Position numbers and translations under genes: made by a program | Shown: one piece after another, positions 25,223-33,408 of the stretch | How the letters are laid out: each line of letters opens with the position of its first letter | How positions within the stretch are numbered: the stretch's first letter is position 1 | Notes under the pieces: model-generated | What the model saw: the letters and a program-made list of their open reading frames with translations, nothing else | Databases searched by the model: none | Told to the model about the DNA's origin: nothing | Assembly (NCBI RefSeq): GCF_025517535.1 | Contig: NZ_JAOPKC010000006.1 | Span: forward strand, 1-64,000 | Direction: 5' to 3' | Length of the DNA stretch: 64,000 nt | Origin: Halapricum hydrolyticum | GTDB taxonomy: Archaea; Halobacteriota; Halobacteria; Halobacteriales; Haloarculaceae

Positions 25223-25232
25223 CGATCACGAG

Positions 25233-26174
25233 ATGCTTCTACCTGCTGGCCTGCTCGTCGTCTCGGCGATCGAAAAAGGGATCGCGACCGTCCGCGAGTA
25301 CGTCACTTCGGGCGTGTGGGAACTCCTGCAAGTCGTCGCCGTATTTGCGATCGCGTACGTCCTCGCGCAACTTTTCGTGCGACTGTTCGGACGACGCATC
25401 TCCCAGCGGTTCGAGCGGCCGAGTCTCGCCCGGACGACGATCCGTGGCGCAAAGGCAACTATCTATCTGATCGCGCTGTTCTCGGTCCTTCGAATCTACG
25501 GGTTTCGCCTCAGCCAGATCGCGCTCACGGTGACGGTCTTCACGGCCGTGCTCGGTGTCATACTCGCGCCGATCGTCGGCAGCTTTATCAGCGGTATCTT
25601 CCTGCTGGCCGACCAGCCCTACGAGATCGGCGACATGATCGAGATCGCCGACACGGGTCAGCGTGGCTTCGTCGAGGACATCACGCTTCGGTATACCAAG
25701 GTCTTCACGCTGGACAATACGTTCGTCGTCGTCCCCAACGGGACGATGCGAGATCGGGACGTCATCAACTACTCCGCCGAAGACACGCGAACCCGACAGT
25801 CGCTCGAACTCGTCGTCACGTACGAGAGCGATCTCGCCCAGGCGCGGCGGCTGATCGAGAGCGCCGCCCGGTCGGTCGAGGGCGTCATCGGAGGCGGACC
25901 AAGTATTCGGATCGGCTCGGCACGATATCCCGCCAGCCCGACCTGCTACATCACTGCATACGGCGATCACGGGGTACACCTGCAGCTTCGCTACTGGGTC
26001 GAAGAACCGTACCGACTCGTCGCCGTCCGGTCCGAGATCCAGACGGAGATCTGGGACCGATTGGACGACGCCGACGTCGAAATCGCGTATCCACACTCGC
26101 ACCTGGTGTTCGACGAGACGAGCGGCGAACTCCCCGTCTCGATGCGTCCCGAAGAGGCTACCCGGAGACAGTGA
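25233..26174 (+). CDS. Small mechanosensitive channel (MscS family)
   Basis: This 313-residue protein has three membrane segments in the first 125 residues, the last being the pore-lining helix TVTVFTAVLGVILAPIVGSF. It is followed by the MscS beta domain (QPYEIGDMIEI, VEDITLRYTKV, VVVPNGTMRDRDVINYS) and an alpha/beta C-terminal domain. It releases solutes on hypo-osmotic shock. It lies 10 nt after the eIF2B-like gene and overlaps the convergent universal stress gene by 17 nt at the 3' ends. Confidence 0.9.
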   Translation: MLLPAGLLVVSAIEKGIATVREYVTSGVWELLQVVAVFAIAYVLAQLFVRLFGRRISQRFERPSLARTTIRGAKATIYLIALFSVLRIYGFRLSQIALTVTVFTAVLGVILAPIVGSFISGIFLLADQPYEIGDMIEIADTGQRGFVEDITLRYTKVFTLDNTFVVVPNGTMRDRDVINYSAEDTRTRQSLELVVTYESDLAQARRLIESAARSVEGVIGGGPSIRIGSARYPASPTCYITAYGDHGVHLQLRYWVEEPYRLVAVRSEIQTEIWDRLDDADVEIAYPHSHLVFDETSGELPVSMRPEEATRRQ

Positions 26175-26565
26175 CGATCCGACAGTCGAGTTCGTTATCG
26201 AGGTATCGTTCGAGGTCCGGATCGTCTAGCAACCGTCGGATCATCTCTCGCCATCTGCTCGTCTGTTTCTGCCCGATCACGACGACGTCAGCGCCTTCGC
26301 TGATAATTTCGTCGAGAATCGTCTCCTCGACGAGAAACCCCGACCGGACGACGTATCGCGTTCCGGGCAGGTATCCGAACGAGTTCTCGACCGCGTCCTT
26401 GAGATCCGTCCGGGTCACGCGACCGTTCTCCTGATAGAGGTTAACGTGCAGGATAGAGAGCGACGCGTCTTCATCGTTTGCGATCCGGATCGCTTTCGAG
26501 AGCGTGGCTCTCGAGTGTTCGCTGAGAGGATACCGTATCGGGACGACGACGCGAGTCATTGCCAT
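26158..26565 (-). CDS. Universal stress protein (UspA domain)
   Basis: This 135-residue protein is a single UspA-like domain, with the opening strand VVVPIRYP, the SLSILHVNLY segment, and GADVVVIGQKQ near the C-terminal end. The usual ATP-binding G-x2-G-x9-G-S/T motif is not intact, so it may be a non-ATP-binding member. Its 3' end overlaps that of the mscS-like gene by 17 nt. A second ATG two codons in is an alternative start. Confidence 0.75.
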   Translation of the reverse strand: MAMTRVVVPIRYPLSEHSRATLSKAIRIANDEDASLSILHVNLYQENGRVTRTDLKDAVENSFGYLPGTRYVVRSGFLVEETILDEIISEGADVVVIGQKQTSRWREMIRRLLDDPDLERYLDNELDCRIVTVSG

Positions 26566-26786
26566 CAGTTCGTCACCGGGATGCCTGTATGTTTCTATCC
26601 GAGACCCACAAAGGGCCTGTGTGTCTCCACTAGACGATTACATACTGTCGAGACGTGACGTAATTCTTCCTCGGTGATAAGAGTATTACCACAACGTAAG
26701 GGCCTCTAGGGCTGTATAATCTGGAATCGAGATTAAACACATCATACAGAAGAATATTATGTGTTGTTCAGAAACGACGATACGAG

Positions 26787-27722
26787 ATGGGCACTTCCGG
26801 CCCCCGGTCGAACGATCCCGAAGTGGCGGACGAACCGGCCTGTATTACTACTATCGCCCAAACGGTCGCGAAAGCGATTCCGAAGTTGCGCACGGCGTTC
26901 GAGACCCATCGCAGCTACGAAGGTGAAGACAACCCCAGCGGTGAGGAAATGCTCGCAGCCGACGTATACGCCGACGAGCTGCTCGAATCGCGGCTGGGAA
27001 AACTCGCCTGTGTCGGCACCTACGCGAGCGAGGAGCGGGCCGATCCCACCCAGGTGGGTACCGGGCTGTCTGTCGCGGTCGATCCGCTCGATGGCTCGAG
27101 CAACCTGGGGTCGAACAACGGCGTCGGGACGATCGTCGGCGTCTACGACAGCGAACTCCCCGCCAGTGGGCGCGACCTCGTGGGTGCGATGTACGTGCTG
27201 TACGGTCCGACCACGACGGCGATGGTCGCTACCGACGACGGCGTCACGGAGTACCTCCTGACCCAAGGCCAGCGCAAGGTGTTAACCCCGTCAGTCTCGC
27301 TCCCGGACACGGGTACCGTATACGGGTTCGGTGGGCCAGTTCCCGAGTGGTCGAGCGCGTTCCGGCGGTACGCGATGTCGGTCCAGCGACGGTTGAAGCG
27401 GCGATACGGCGGTGCGCTCGTGGCCGACGTCAACCAGGTACTCAGCCACGGCGGCGTGTTTGCCTATCCGAGCCTGGAAACTCGACCGTCCGGAAAACTC
27501 CGGCTCCAGTTCGAGGCCAACCCTATCGCGTTCATCGTCGAGCAGGCGGGCGGCCTGTCCTATCAGGGGGACTGCTCTGTTCTCGATACCGAACCCGAAC
27601 GACTCCACCAGCGGACGCCGCTGTTTGTCGGCAGCCCAGAACCGCTCGCCGAACTGATCGAAACGCTGGGCGGAGCGGCCACCAATCCCACGGTCACGAC
27701 CCGAGACTCGCCCTGGGAGTAG
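26787..27722 (+). CDS. fbp: Class I fructose-1,6-bisphosphatase
   Basis: This 311-residue enzyme dephosphorylates fructose 1,6-bisphosphate in gluconeogenesis. The metal-binding DPLDGSSN motif, the NPSGEE segment and the late FEANPIAFIVEQAGG signature are class I features. Archaea more often use class V (FBPA/P) enzymes, but haloarchaea do have class I. A TATA-like AATATTATG near 26753-26761 lies about 29 nt upstream, suggesting a near-leaderless mRNA. The next gene, a dehydrogenase, begins 63 nt downstream. Confidence 0.92.
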   Translation: MGTSGPRSNDPEVADEPACITTIAQTVAKAIPKLRTAFETHRSYEGEDNPSGEEMLAADVYADELLESRLGKLACVGTYASEERADPTQVGTGLSVAVDPLDGSSNLGSNNGVGTIVGVYDSELPASGRDLVGAMYVLYGPTTTAMVATDDGVTEYLLTQGQRKVLTPSVSLPDTGTVYGFGGPVPEWSSAFRRYAMSVQRRLKRRYGGALVADVNQVLSHGGVFAYPSLETRPSGKLRLQFEANPIAFIVEQAGGLSYQGDCSVLDTEPERLHQRTPLFVGSPEPLAELIETLGGAATNPTVTTRDSPWE

Positions 27723-27785
27723 TTGCGGCCTCGCGCCCGCAGAGCCAGGCGCAAGCTAGAGGTGTCGCTGACCCGTGGACCGGAT

Positions 27786-29369
27786 ATGTCACAGACGAAG
27801 CAGTCGTCGCTGCTCGACGCCACTGTCGTCTCCACGAACCGCCTCGCATCGCTCGCCGACCGTGTCGACACCACGGACGAGCGGCCCGAACTCGACGTCA
27901 GAACGCCGATCAAGGACGAACCGATCGGCGCGGTCCCTGCCGCAACGGCCGAAGACGTCGCGGCCGCCGTCGATCGTGCGCGAGTCGCACAGTCCGAATG
28001 GGAAAACAGATCGATCGAGGATCGCGGCGATGTCCTCCGGCGCTTCGGCGACCTCGTCCTCGAGCGCCGCGAGTGGTTGCTCGACATCGTGCAACTCGAG
28101 ACAGGCAAGGCCCGCGTCGACGCGCTCGAAGAAATCCTCGACGTCCCGCTCACGTGCTCGTACTACGGCTCGAATGGGCCGTCGATCCTCGCGGAATCGA
28201 AGCGCACTGGGGCGGTTCCCGGCCTGATAGATGCGCACGTAACGACCGATCCGGTCGGCGTCGCCGGCGTCATCTCCCCGTGGAACTACCCACTGACACT
28301 CGCGATAACCGACGTCATTCCAGCGCTTCTCGCTGGGAACGCCGTCGTCTGTAAACCGGACGAGCGGACGCCGTACGTCGCGCTCGCCCTGGCTGAACTC
28401 TTCGAGGAAGCTGGCCTCCCGAGTGGCGTGTTCGAGGTCGTTACTGGAGACGGACCAACTGTCGGGCCCGCACTGATCGATCGCGTCGATCACGTTACGT
28501 TCACCGGCGGCACTGAAACGGGACGGGCTGTCGCCGAGCGGACCGGCCGGAATCTGATCGGTAGCTCGCTCGAACTCGGCGGGAAGAATCCGATGCTTGT
28601 GCTCGGTGACGCTGACGTGGAAACCGCCGCTCGTGGGGCAGTCGAGGGGGCGTTCACGAACGCGGGACAGCTCTGTCTGGCACCGGAGGGGATTTACGTG
28701 GTAGACAGCCGCTACGAGGACTTCCTTGACGCGTTCGTCGACGCCACTCGACGGCTGTCGCTCGGACTCGAGTTCGGATACCGTCCCGACGTCGGATCAC
28801 TGATCGACAGCGATCATCTCGAACGCGTCCAGAGCTACGTCGAGGACGCCCGCGCAGACGGTGCGTCAGTGTGTGCCGGTGGCCGCAGTCGTCCGGACGT
28901 CGGTCCGTTCTGTTACGAGCCGACGATCCTGACAGACGTCGATCCCGATTCGGCGATCGCCACCGAGGAGACGTTCGGTCCGGTGGTGTCTGTCGAGCCG
29001 GTTTCAGACGCCGAAGAAGCGATCGAGAGGGCCAACAGTTCGTCGTACGGCCTCAATGCGAGCGTCTGGACAACCGATCTGGCTCGCGGTCGATCCGTCG
29101 CCCGCGAGATCGACTGCGGGACTGTCTGTGTTAACGATCCATACGCGGTCGGCTGGGCGGCAGTCGACGCACCGATGGGTGGATTCGGTGACTCGGGCGT
29201 CGGCCGCCGACACGGTCCCGAAGGGCTGCGACGGTACGTCGAAGTCCGAACGATCGCGACTTCGAAGATCGGGCCGCTCGGAGACTCACCCCACCTTCCG
29301 ACGAAGTGGTACGCCCGCGCTATGACGGCAGTGACGCGTCTCCAGCGGCGGCTCGTCGGGTGGTTCTAG
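27786..29369 (+). CDS. Aldehyde dehydrogenase, succinate-semialdehyde type
   Basis: This 527-residue NAD(P)-dependent enzyme has the aldehyde dehydrogenase motifs: SPWNYPL, the general base in LELGGKNP and the catalytic cysteine C297 in GQLCLAPEG. The layout and the extended C-terminus resemble the GabD2/SSADH-type subfamily. The substrate is inferred and could be another semialdehyde. The cofactor is not assigned. The ATG at 27786 follows the FBPase gene closely; a frame extending upstream is not conserved-looking. Confidence 0.85.
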   Translation: MSQTKQSSLLDATVVSTNRLASLADRVDTTDERPELDVRTPIKDEPIGAVPAATAEDVAAAVDRARVAQSEWENRSIEDRGDVLRRFGDLVLERREWLLDIVQLETGKARVDALEEILDVPLTCSYYGSNGPSILAESKRTGAVPGLIDAHVTTDPVGVAGVISPWNYPLTLAITDVIPALLAGNAVVCKPDERTPYVALALAELFEEAGLPSGVFEVVTGDGPTVGPALIDRVDHVTFTGGTETGRAVAERTGRNLIGSSLELGGKNPMLVLGDADVETAARGAVEGAFTNAGQLCLAPEGIYVVDSRYEDFLDAFVDATRRLSLGLEFGYRPDVGSLIDSDHLERVQSYVEDARADGASVCAGGRSRPDVGPFCYEPTILTDVDPDSAIATEETFGPVVSVEPVSDAEEAIERANSSSYGLNASVWTTDLARGRSVAREIDCGTVCVNDPYAVGWAAVDAPMGGFGDSGVGRRHGPEGLRRYVEVRTIATSKIGPLGDSPHLPTKWYARAMTAVTRLQRRLVGWF

Positions 29370-29394
29370 TGACGCCATCCGGACCCGCGAATTG

Positions 29395-29422
29395 ATATAG
29401 CGACATGAGATTTATGAGTCTG
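29395..29422 (+). repeat. Left copy of a 28-bp inverted repeat bracketing the recombinase segment
   Basis: This AT-rich 28-mer begins ATATAGCGACATGAG and ends TTTATGAGTCTG. It matches the reverse complement of 32397-32424 at 24 of 28 positions. It lies 75 nt beyond the 3' end of the recombinase gene. A partial copy occurs at 23424-23445. Confidence 0.6.
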
Positions 29423-29496
29423 GAACAGAACAACGCTTCGGACATAAAATATCACTATAAGAATAGTATCGCGGTGAATCCATCCCAGGAGATCAC

Positions 29497-30534
29497 TCAC
29501 AGCAGCTGATAGATGTGCTGTTCGTACACGTCACGGACGCGAGATCCCCAGTCGTGGGTGTACGTATCGATGATATCCTGAGCGACGTCACCCCTGAGGT
29601 ACTTGACGATCCCCCGATCGCCGGTTCTATCGCGCAGGTGTGTCGTGAAGAAGTGCCGGAAGTAGTGTGGCGTGACGTTGTCCGCCGCACCAGCACCGTC
29701 GTGATACCAGCCGACGTCGCGAGCGTGGGCTTCGACGGTGTGATGGACCATATCGGTCGTGATCCGTCGCCCCCAGTTGTCGCTCGTGCCGGTAAAGAGC
29801 GGTTTCGCCTCGGAGACCGGGTCGGGCCGGACGGCGAGCCACTTGACGAGGACGTCGCGTAGCTCGGGGTCGACCGGGATGACCGTATCGCGCTGGCGCT
29901 TGTTGGAGGCGCGGCGATGTTCGCCGTTCGTCTGCGAACCGCGCGAGGGCGTCGCCGAAACGTACAGTGAGTCAGGTCGTCCGTCCAGTTGCGGACGGAC
30001 TGTCATACCGTCTCGAGGGTCGTCTGTGAGATTGAGATCGCGTTGATCCAGATTACAGAGTTCGCCGGCCCGGATGCCGGTCTTCAGCAGCGTCACCACG
30101 ATCGCTCGATCGAGTGGATGGGCGAGCCGGTCGACGAACGACCGCATCCCCGGAACCGAAATATCGCGCCGCTGTGGGTCCGTGTCGATCGATTCGTCGA
30201 TCTCTTCCACGACGAGTGCCATCGGGTTCGACTCGAAGGTCCCGACCTGTGTCATATACCCGTAAAACCGGTGGAGATACGAGGCGTAGGTCGCGACGGT
30301 ACTTTCCGCGACGGCCCCACGGAGACCGTGGATGTAGGCCATACAGTCCCGATGGGACGCCGAATCGAGCGTCTGTGCCGTCGTCGTGCGGTCCGTGCCG
30401 TCCTCCAGGAACTTCTCGAAATCGCGGAGCACGCGCTCGTAAGCGGCCTGTGTGCGCTCACTTTTCCCCTGATAGGCGATGTCCTGCAGGAAGTACGCGA
30501 TCGGGTCCTGCTGGGGATCGTCGGCCTGGCTCAT
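29497..30534 (-). CDS. Tyrosine recombinase (XerC/D or phage integrase family)
   Basis: This 345-residue protein has an N-terminal SAM-like core-binding domain (about 1-110) and a C-terminal catalytic domain. The catalytic arginine is in LLKTGIRAGELCNL, the HxxR box is in TPHYFRHFFTTHL, and the nucleophile tyrosine is in IIDTYTHDW. A Gln/Asn/Arg-rich loop (about 200-225) is inserted before the later motifs. Its start overlaps the stop of the DUF5805 gene by 4 nt, so the two are coupled. It may be a chromosome-maintenance Xer-type enzyme or an integrative-element integrase; inverted repeats about 3 kb apart around it favour a site-specific role here. Confidence 0.88.
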   Translation of the reverse strand: MSQADDPQQDPIAYFLQDIAYQGKSERTQAAYERVLRDFEKFLEDGTDRTTTAQTLDSASHRDCMAYIHGLRGAVAESTVATYASYLHRFYGYMTQVGTFESNPMALVVEEIDESIDTDPQRRDISVPGMRSFVDRLAHPLDRAIVVTLLKTGIRAGELCNLDQRDLNLTDDPRDGMTVRPQLDGRPDSLYVSATPSRGSQTNGEHRRASNKRQRDTVIPVDPELRDVLVKWLAVRPDPVSEAKPLFTGTSDNWGRRITTDMVHHTVEAHARDVGWYHDGAGAADNVTPHYFRHFFTTHLRDRTGDRGIVKYLRGDVAQDIIDTYTHDWGSRVRDVYEQHIYQLL

Positions 30535-30941
30535 GTCTCGACGAGCGTGTAACCGCCGTTGCGACCGCTGTAGCGGACGACGTTTCGATCCTGTAGATCT
30601 GCGAGCGTCTCTTCGAGCCGGTCTTCGATGTTGTCTGTGATCGCTGCCAGCAGTTCGTCCCAGCTGTAATATTCACCAGCCGTCAGGGCCGATTCGACGC
30701 GTTCTGCCAGCGCGTCGCCCGTCTCGCCGGCCGTCGTCTCTGTCGACGATGGCTCCTCCGTGTTCTGTTCGTCGCTTTCTTCGTCTTCAAGGAACCCGCG
30801 CCGACCCGCCTGAACCATCGTCCGGACGAACTCGCTTTGAGTCATGTCGAGTTCGTCGGCGTGCTCGCGCCACTCGTCTTTTTGATACGCTGGCACGTAC
30901 GTCTTGACCGCAACGCGCGACGTCTCCGTCTGCTCAGACAT
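30531..30941 (-). CDS. DUF5805-type DNA-binding accessory protein
   Basis: This 136-residue protein begins with a ribbon-helix-helix-like segment (VAVKTYVPAYQKDEWREHADEL, cited in part, and MTQSEFVRTMVQAGRRG). An acidic low-complexity linker (about 52-75) follows, and a C-terminal winged-helix-like part includes LLAAITDNIEDRLEE and NVVRYSGRNGGY. It matches my recollection of the haloarchaeal DUF5805 family that precedes integrases. It overlaps the recombinase start by 4 nt. It probably controls or assists the recombinase. Confidence 0.75.
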   Translation of the reverse strand: MSEQTETSRVAVKTYVPAYQKDEWREHADELDMTQSEFVRTMVQAGRRGFLEDEESDEQNTEEPSSTETTAGETGDALAERVESALTAGEYYSWDELLAAITDNIEDRLEETLADLQDRNVVRYSGRNGGYTLVET

Positions 30942-32396
30942 ACGCGTGCCGTGAACCCCCTCTCACATCAATGTATCCCTATAGCCGAGGATAAATGGCC
31001 TTATTTGTGATTCTGACACCCTATATGTCCCCAAAAGTGACAATGTAGGGATAACTTACTGAATAAATCGGATCTGTAGTACCACAATTGAGGATAAATA
31101 TTCCGGGACAGATGTGGTAAGGACTTCCATAGTGATTCGGAACTGCTCTTGGGGAATCAGATCTGTCGACGGGGACGCAACACACGTCGCCAGCGAGATG
31201 AATCCGCCGAGAGTCGGGCTCAGCTAGATCGGTGTTTTCCGCCCGCTACCCCAGGGTTCGAGGGTCGAATACCTGTATAGATAATCTGATGTTTTTACGG
31301 TGGTCCCACTCTCTGGCTCGGAGCGCGAGCGATCCTGACATCGTGTACGACGTGCGGTTCGAATTCGACTTCGGTCTGCTCGGGGGCCAGTGCGATCAGT
31401 CCACCGGAGGACCAGTCCTCCAAGTTCACTGCTCTTTCGTCACGCTCGCTAGTTTCGAGGACTCACTTCGATCGTCCTCGCTGCTCCCTGTCGCCGCTCG
31501 CTTTTCGAACGGTCTCTGCGGCCGCGTCTCGCTGCTCGCGGGTCCGCTCACGGGTCGCTGTGCTCTCCGCCAGGTTCGATGCGACTGCAAGGCGCGTCTC
31601 GCGCTCCTCTCGCGAGGGTGTCATGGGACGGTCGCCTGACGTGGGCGGTCGATAAGTCATTGAGTTATAGCAGCCTCTATGGACCTGTGCGAACGGTTCC
31701 GCTTCGGTACCCGACCCGCGCCACTGGTCGTCCGAAGCGGCGTACGCCGGTATCCGGTAGGCAATCTCGTTCTGTGGCCCGGGCCTCGACTCCGGCAGTG
31801 AGACTGGTTGTGGGGGCGAGCGGCCATCTCCTGAAAAGACCACACATCAATTCGGCGGGTCAAGTGACCGTCGATCCCAGCGTTAGAGCGGAGCAGCGAT
31901 CATCACGGACCTCAATCGAACCTCCACACAAGGTGAGACGGCAAAATCACCGCGGTCCCGACGCGGCCGAGCGCTGTATCCGCTGCTATACCGGCGGACA
32001 TCGGCTGAGTTCACTGTGTTCCGGTGAACGTCCTTCATTGCTTCCGCCAGTATGCTCGCAGATGGGTGATACTGCCGGCTGCACGTTCCATAGGTGGTCG
32101 CCATTCCTGGGTAGCAAATCGTTTCGAAACCTTACAGCCAACAGTACGAGTCGCCTTCCTGTCGGACGGTACTGCCAGCCTGTACAGACTCATCCGAGCG
32201 TAGGGGCAGCCGAACCGCGGCCATCCGTTGGGATACGCACGTCTTCGCCGACTACGGTATCCACGGTCGTTTCAGTCCCTCTGTGGAGACAGCGGTTTGA
32301 GACCCGAAGACAGCTGCTTGCCCGGTTCTCAGAGCCATATGTGCGTGTAATATGATATTTTCATACGCCGATTCGTACCCGATCTTCGTCTGATCT
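30942..32396. other. About 1.45 kb without a convincing gene
   Basis: The first 170 nt (30960-31130) are AT-rich and likely hold the promoter of the DUF5805 gene. They contain a direct repeat CAATGTA (30969-30975 and 31041-31047), each copy followed by an inverted TCCCTA or GGGATA tail. From 31200 to 32396 several frames are open (for example 31579-32355 plus), but the translations are rich in Arg, Ser and Pro and lack acidic bias. A 53-codon frame at 31463-31624 minus could encode a small charged helix. I cannot assign anything; decayed genes or a structured RNA are possible. Confidence 0.4.
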
Positions 32397-32424
32397 CAAA
32401 CTCATAAATCATATATCGCTATAT
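32397..32424 (-). repeat. Right copy of the 28-bp inverted repeat
   Basis: On the plus strand it reads CAAACTCATAAATC and continues into the near-palindrome CATATATCGCTATATG. It is inverted relative to 29395-29422 (24 of 28 identical). The two copies enclose the recombinase, DUF5805 and the gene-poor stretch. Confidence 0.6.
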
Positions 32425-32604
32425 GTAAATCGGTAACGGAGAAGTTCAGAGGTTGGCAGTTTAGATTCTGACAAACCACTAGATTGCTTATGTGTCTGAG
32501 CAGGAGTGTGGGAACAGTCTAACCTGCAATATATGCAGAGAACAGCAGTCCGCGAGTGGCTGGAGTTGCGCTTGGTTTGGAAGCGCGACCTAATATGAAG
32601 ACGA

Positions 32605-32892
32605 CTACACGTTCTTCCTCCAATTCGAGGTGGCGAATAACAGCCCGACACCGATGGTGATTGCGTGAGAGACGAACAACTCAGCGAGCGTTTCGGCGAG
32701 GAGTACTTGATCAAGCGGCCACGGAACAAGCCGCATGATGTAGAAGTCAATCACTGCGTTCACCGCTGCATCGACGTTGCCAGCTGTAGCCAGCCCCACG
32801 ATGATTGTGAGGAGACTCAGTACCGACCCCCGTAGATGTACATATTCGTGATGACAGGGTATGCTAGTATTCATTATCGTGGGTGAGTACAC
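32605..32892 (-). CDS. Possible small membrane protein
   Basis: This frame of at most 95 codons (GTG start) encodes two hydrophobic stretches, about VLSLLTIIVGLATAG and LFVSHAITIGVGLLFA, ending in SNWRKNV. No family is recognised. It starts just upstream of, and divergent from, the gene at 32899, leaving almost no promoter space, so a later start such as the ATG at codon 7 is possible. It may be spurious. Confidence 0.35.
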   Translation of the reverse strand: MYSPTIMNTSIPCHHEYVHLRGSVLSLLTIIVGLATAGNVDAAVNAVIDFYIMRLVPWPLDQVLLAETLAELFVSHAITIGVGLLFATSNWRKNV

Positions 32893-32898
32893 CGTAGT

Positions 32899-33264
32899 AT
32901 GTCACGCACAAGCCGGAAAGAGTTCCTCCGCGAGTTAGGTTACGAGGAGCCGTTCGATAAGTCACCGGTGGACATTCCGGAGGAGTGGAACGGTGGAGCA
33001 GTTGTCAACACCGGCGGGAACATCATGTGCCGTATCTGGCGGACATGGGAAACCGGTACCCGATCGGAAGACACCGAGTTCGAGGTGATTTACGATTTGT
33101 CCCAAGATGCCAGCGTAGGACTGCAGGCCTACACTTGGGATGAAGAATACGAGGGCTACACTTTCGACCACAAAATCGAGAGCCGGACTGCAGATGAGCA
33201 AGATGACCACATACAGGCTGAGATTGCGAAGGAACTCATGAAGTCACATAATTTGGACGCTTAA
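32899..33264 (+). CDS. Hypothetical acidic protein
   Basis: This 121-residue protein is acidic, with good haloarchaeal coding character, but has no recognised domain. The N-terminus contains KEFLRELGYEEPF, a middle part has beta-rich FEVIYDLSQDASVGLQAY, and the C-terminus is helical (DDHIQAEIAKELMKSH). It is separated by 144 nt from the DISARM operon and transcribed in the same direction. Any functional tie to DISARM is only positional. Confidence 0.55.
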   Translation: MSRTSRKEFLRELGYEEPFDKSPVDIPEEWNGGAVVNTGGNIMCRIWRTWETGTRSEDTEFEVIYDLSQDASVGLQAYTWDEEYEGYTFDHKIESRTADEQDDHIQAEIAKELMKSHNLDA

Positions 33265-33408
33265 GTCGAAATCATTCTCCTGTATTCAGATTCTATTTGT
33301 CCTCCCTTTTGTTCTCTGTAGGATAGAGGCCACCCGAAGGACAGGCCAACCGGAAGTGATTCTATGCATATCGTTTATGCTTGCAGGGTAACTAGTCCAA
33401 GGTAGTCA

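Noticed and set aside
31230..31275. tRNA-like T-arm sequence (GGGTTCGAGGGTCGAAT)
   Set aside because: No matching acceptor, anticodon or D stems could be folded around it.
31579..32355. Open frame of 258 codons on the plus strand
   Set aside because: The translation is rich in Arg, Ser and Pro, lacks acidic bias and has no start signal; I treat the region as non-coding or decayed.
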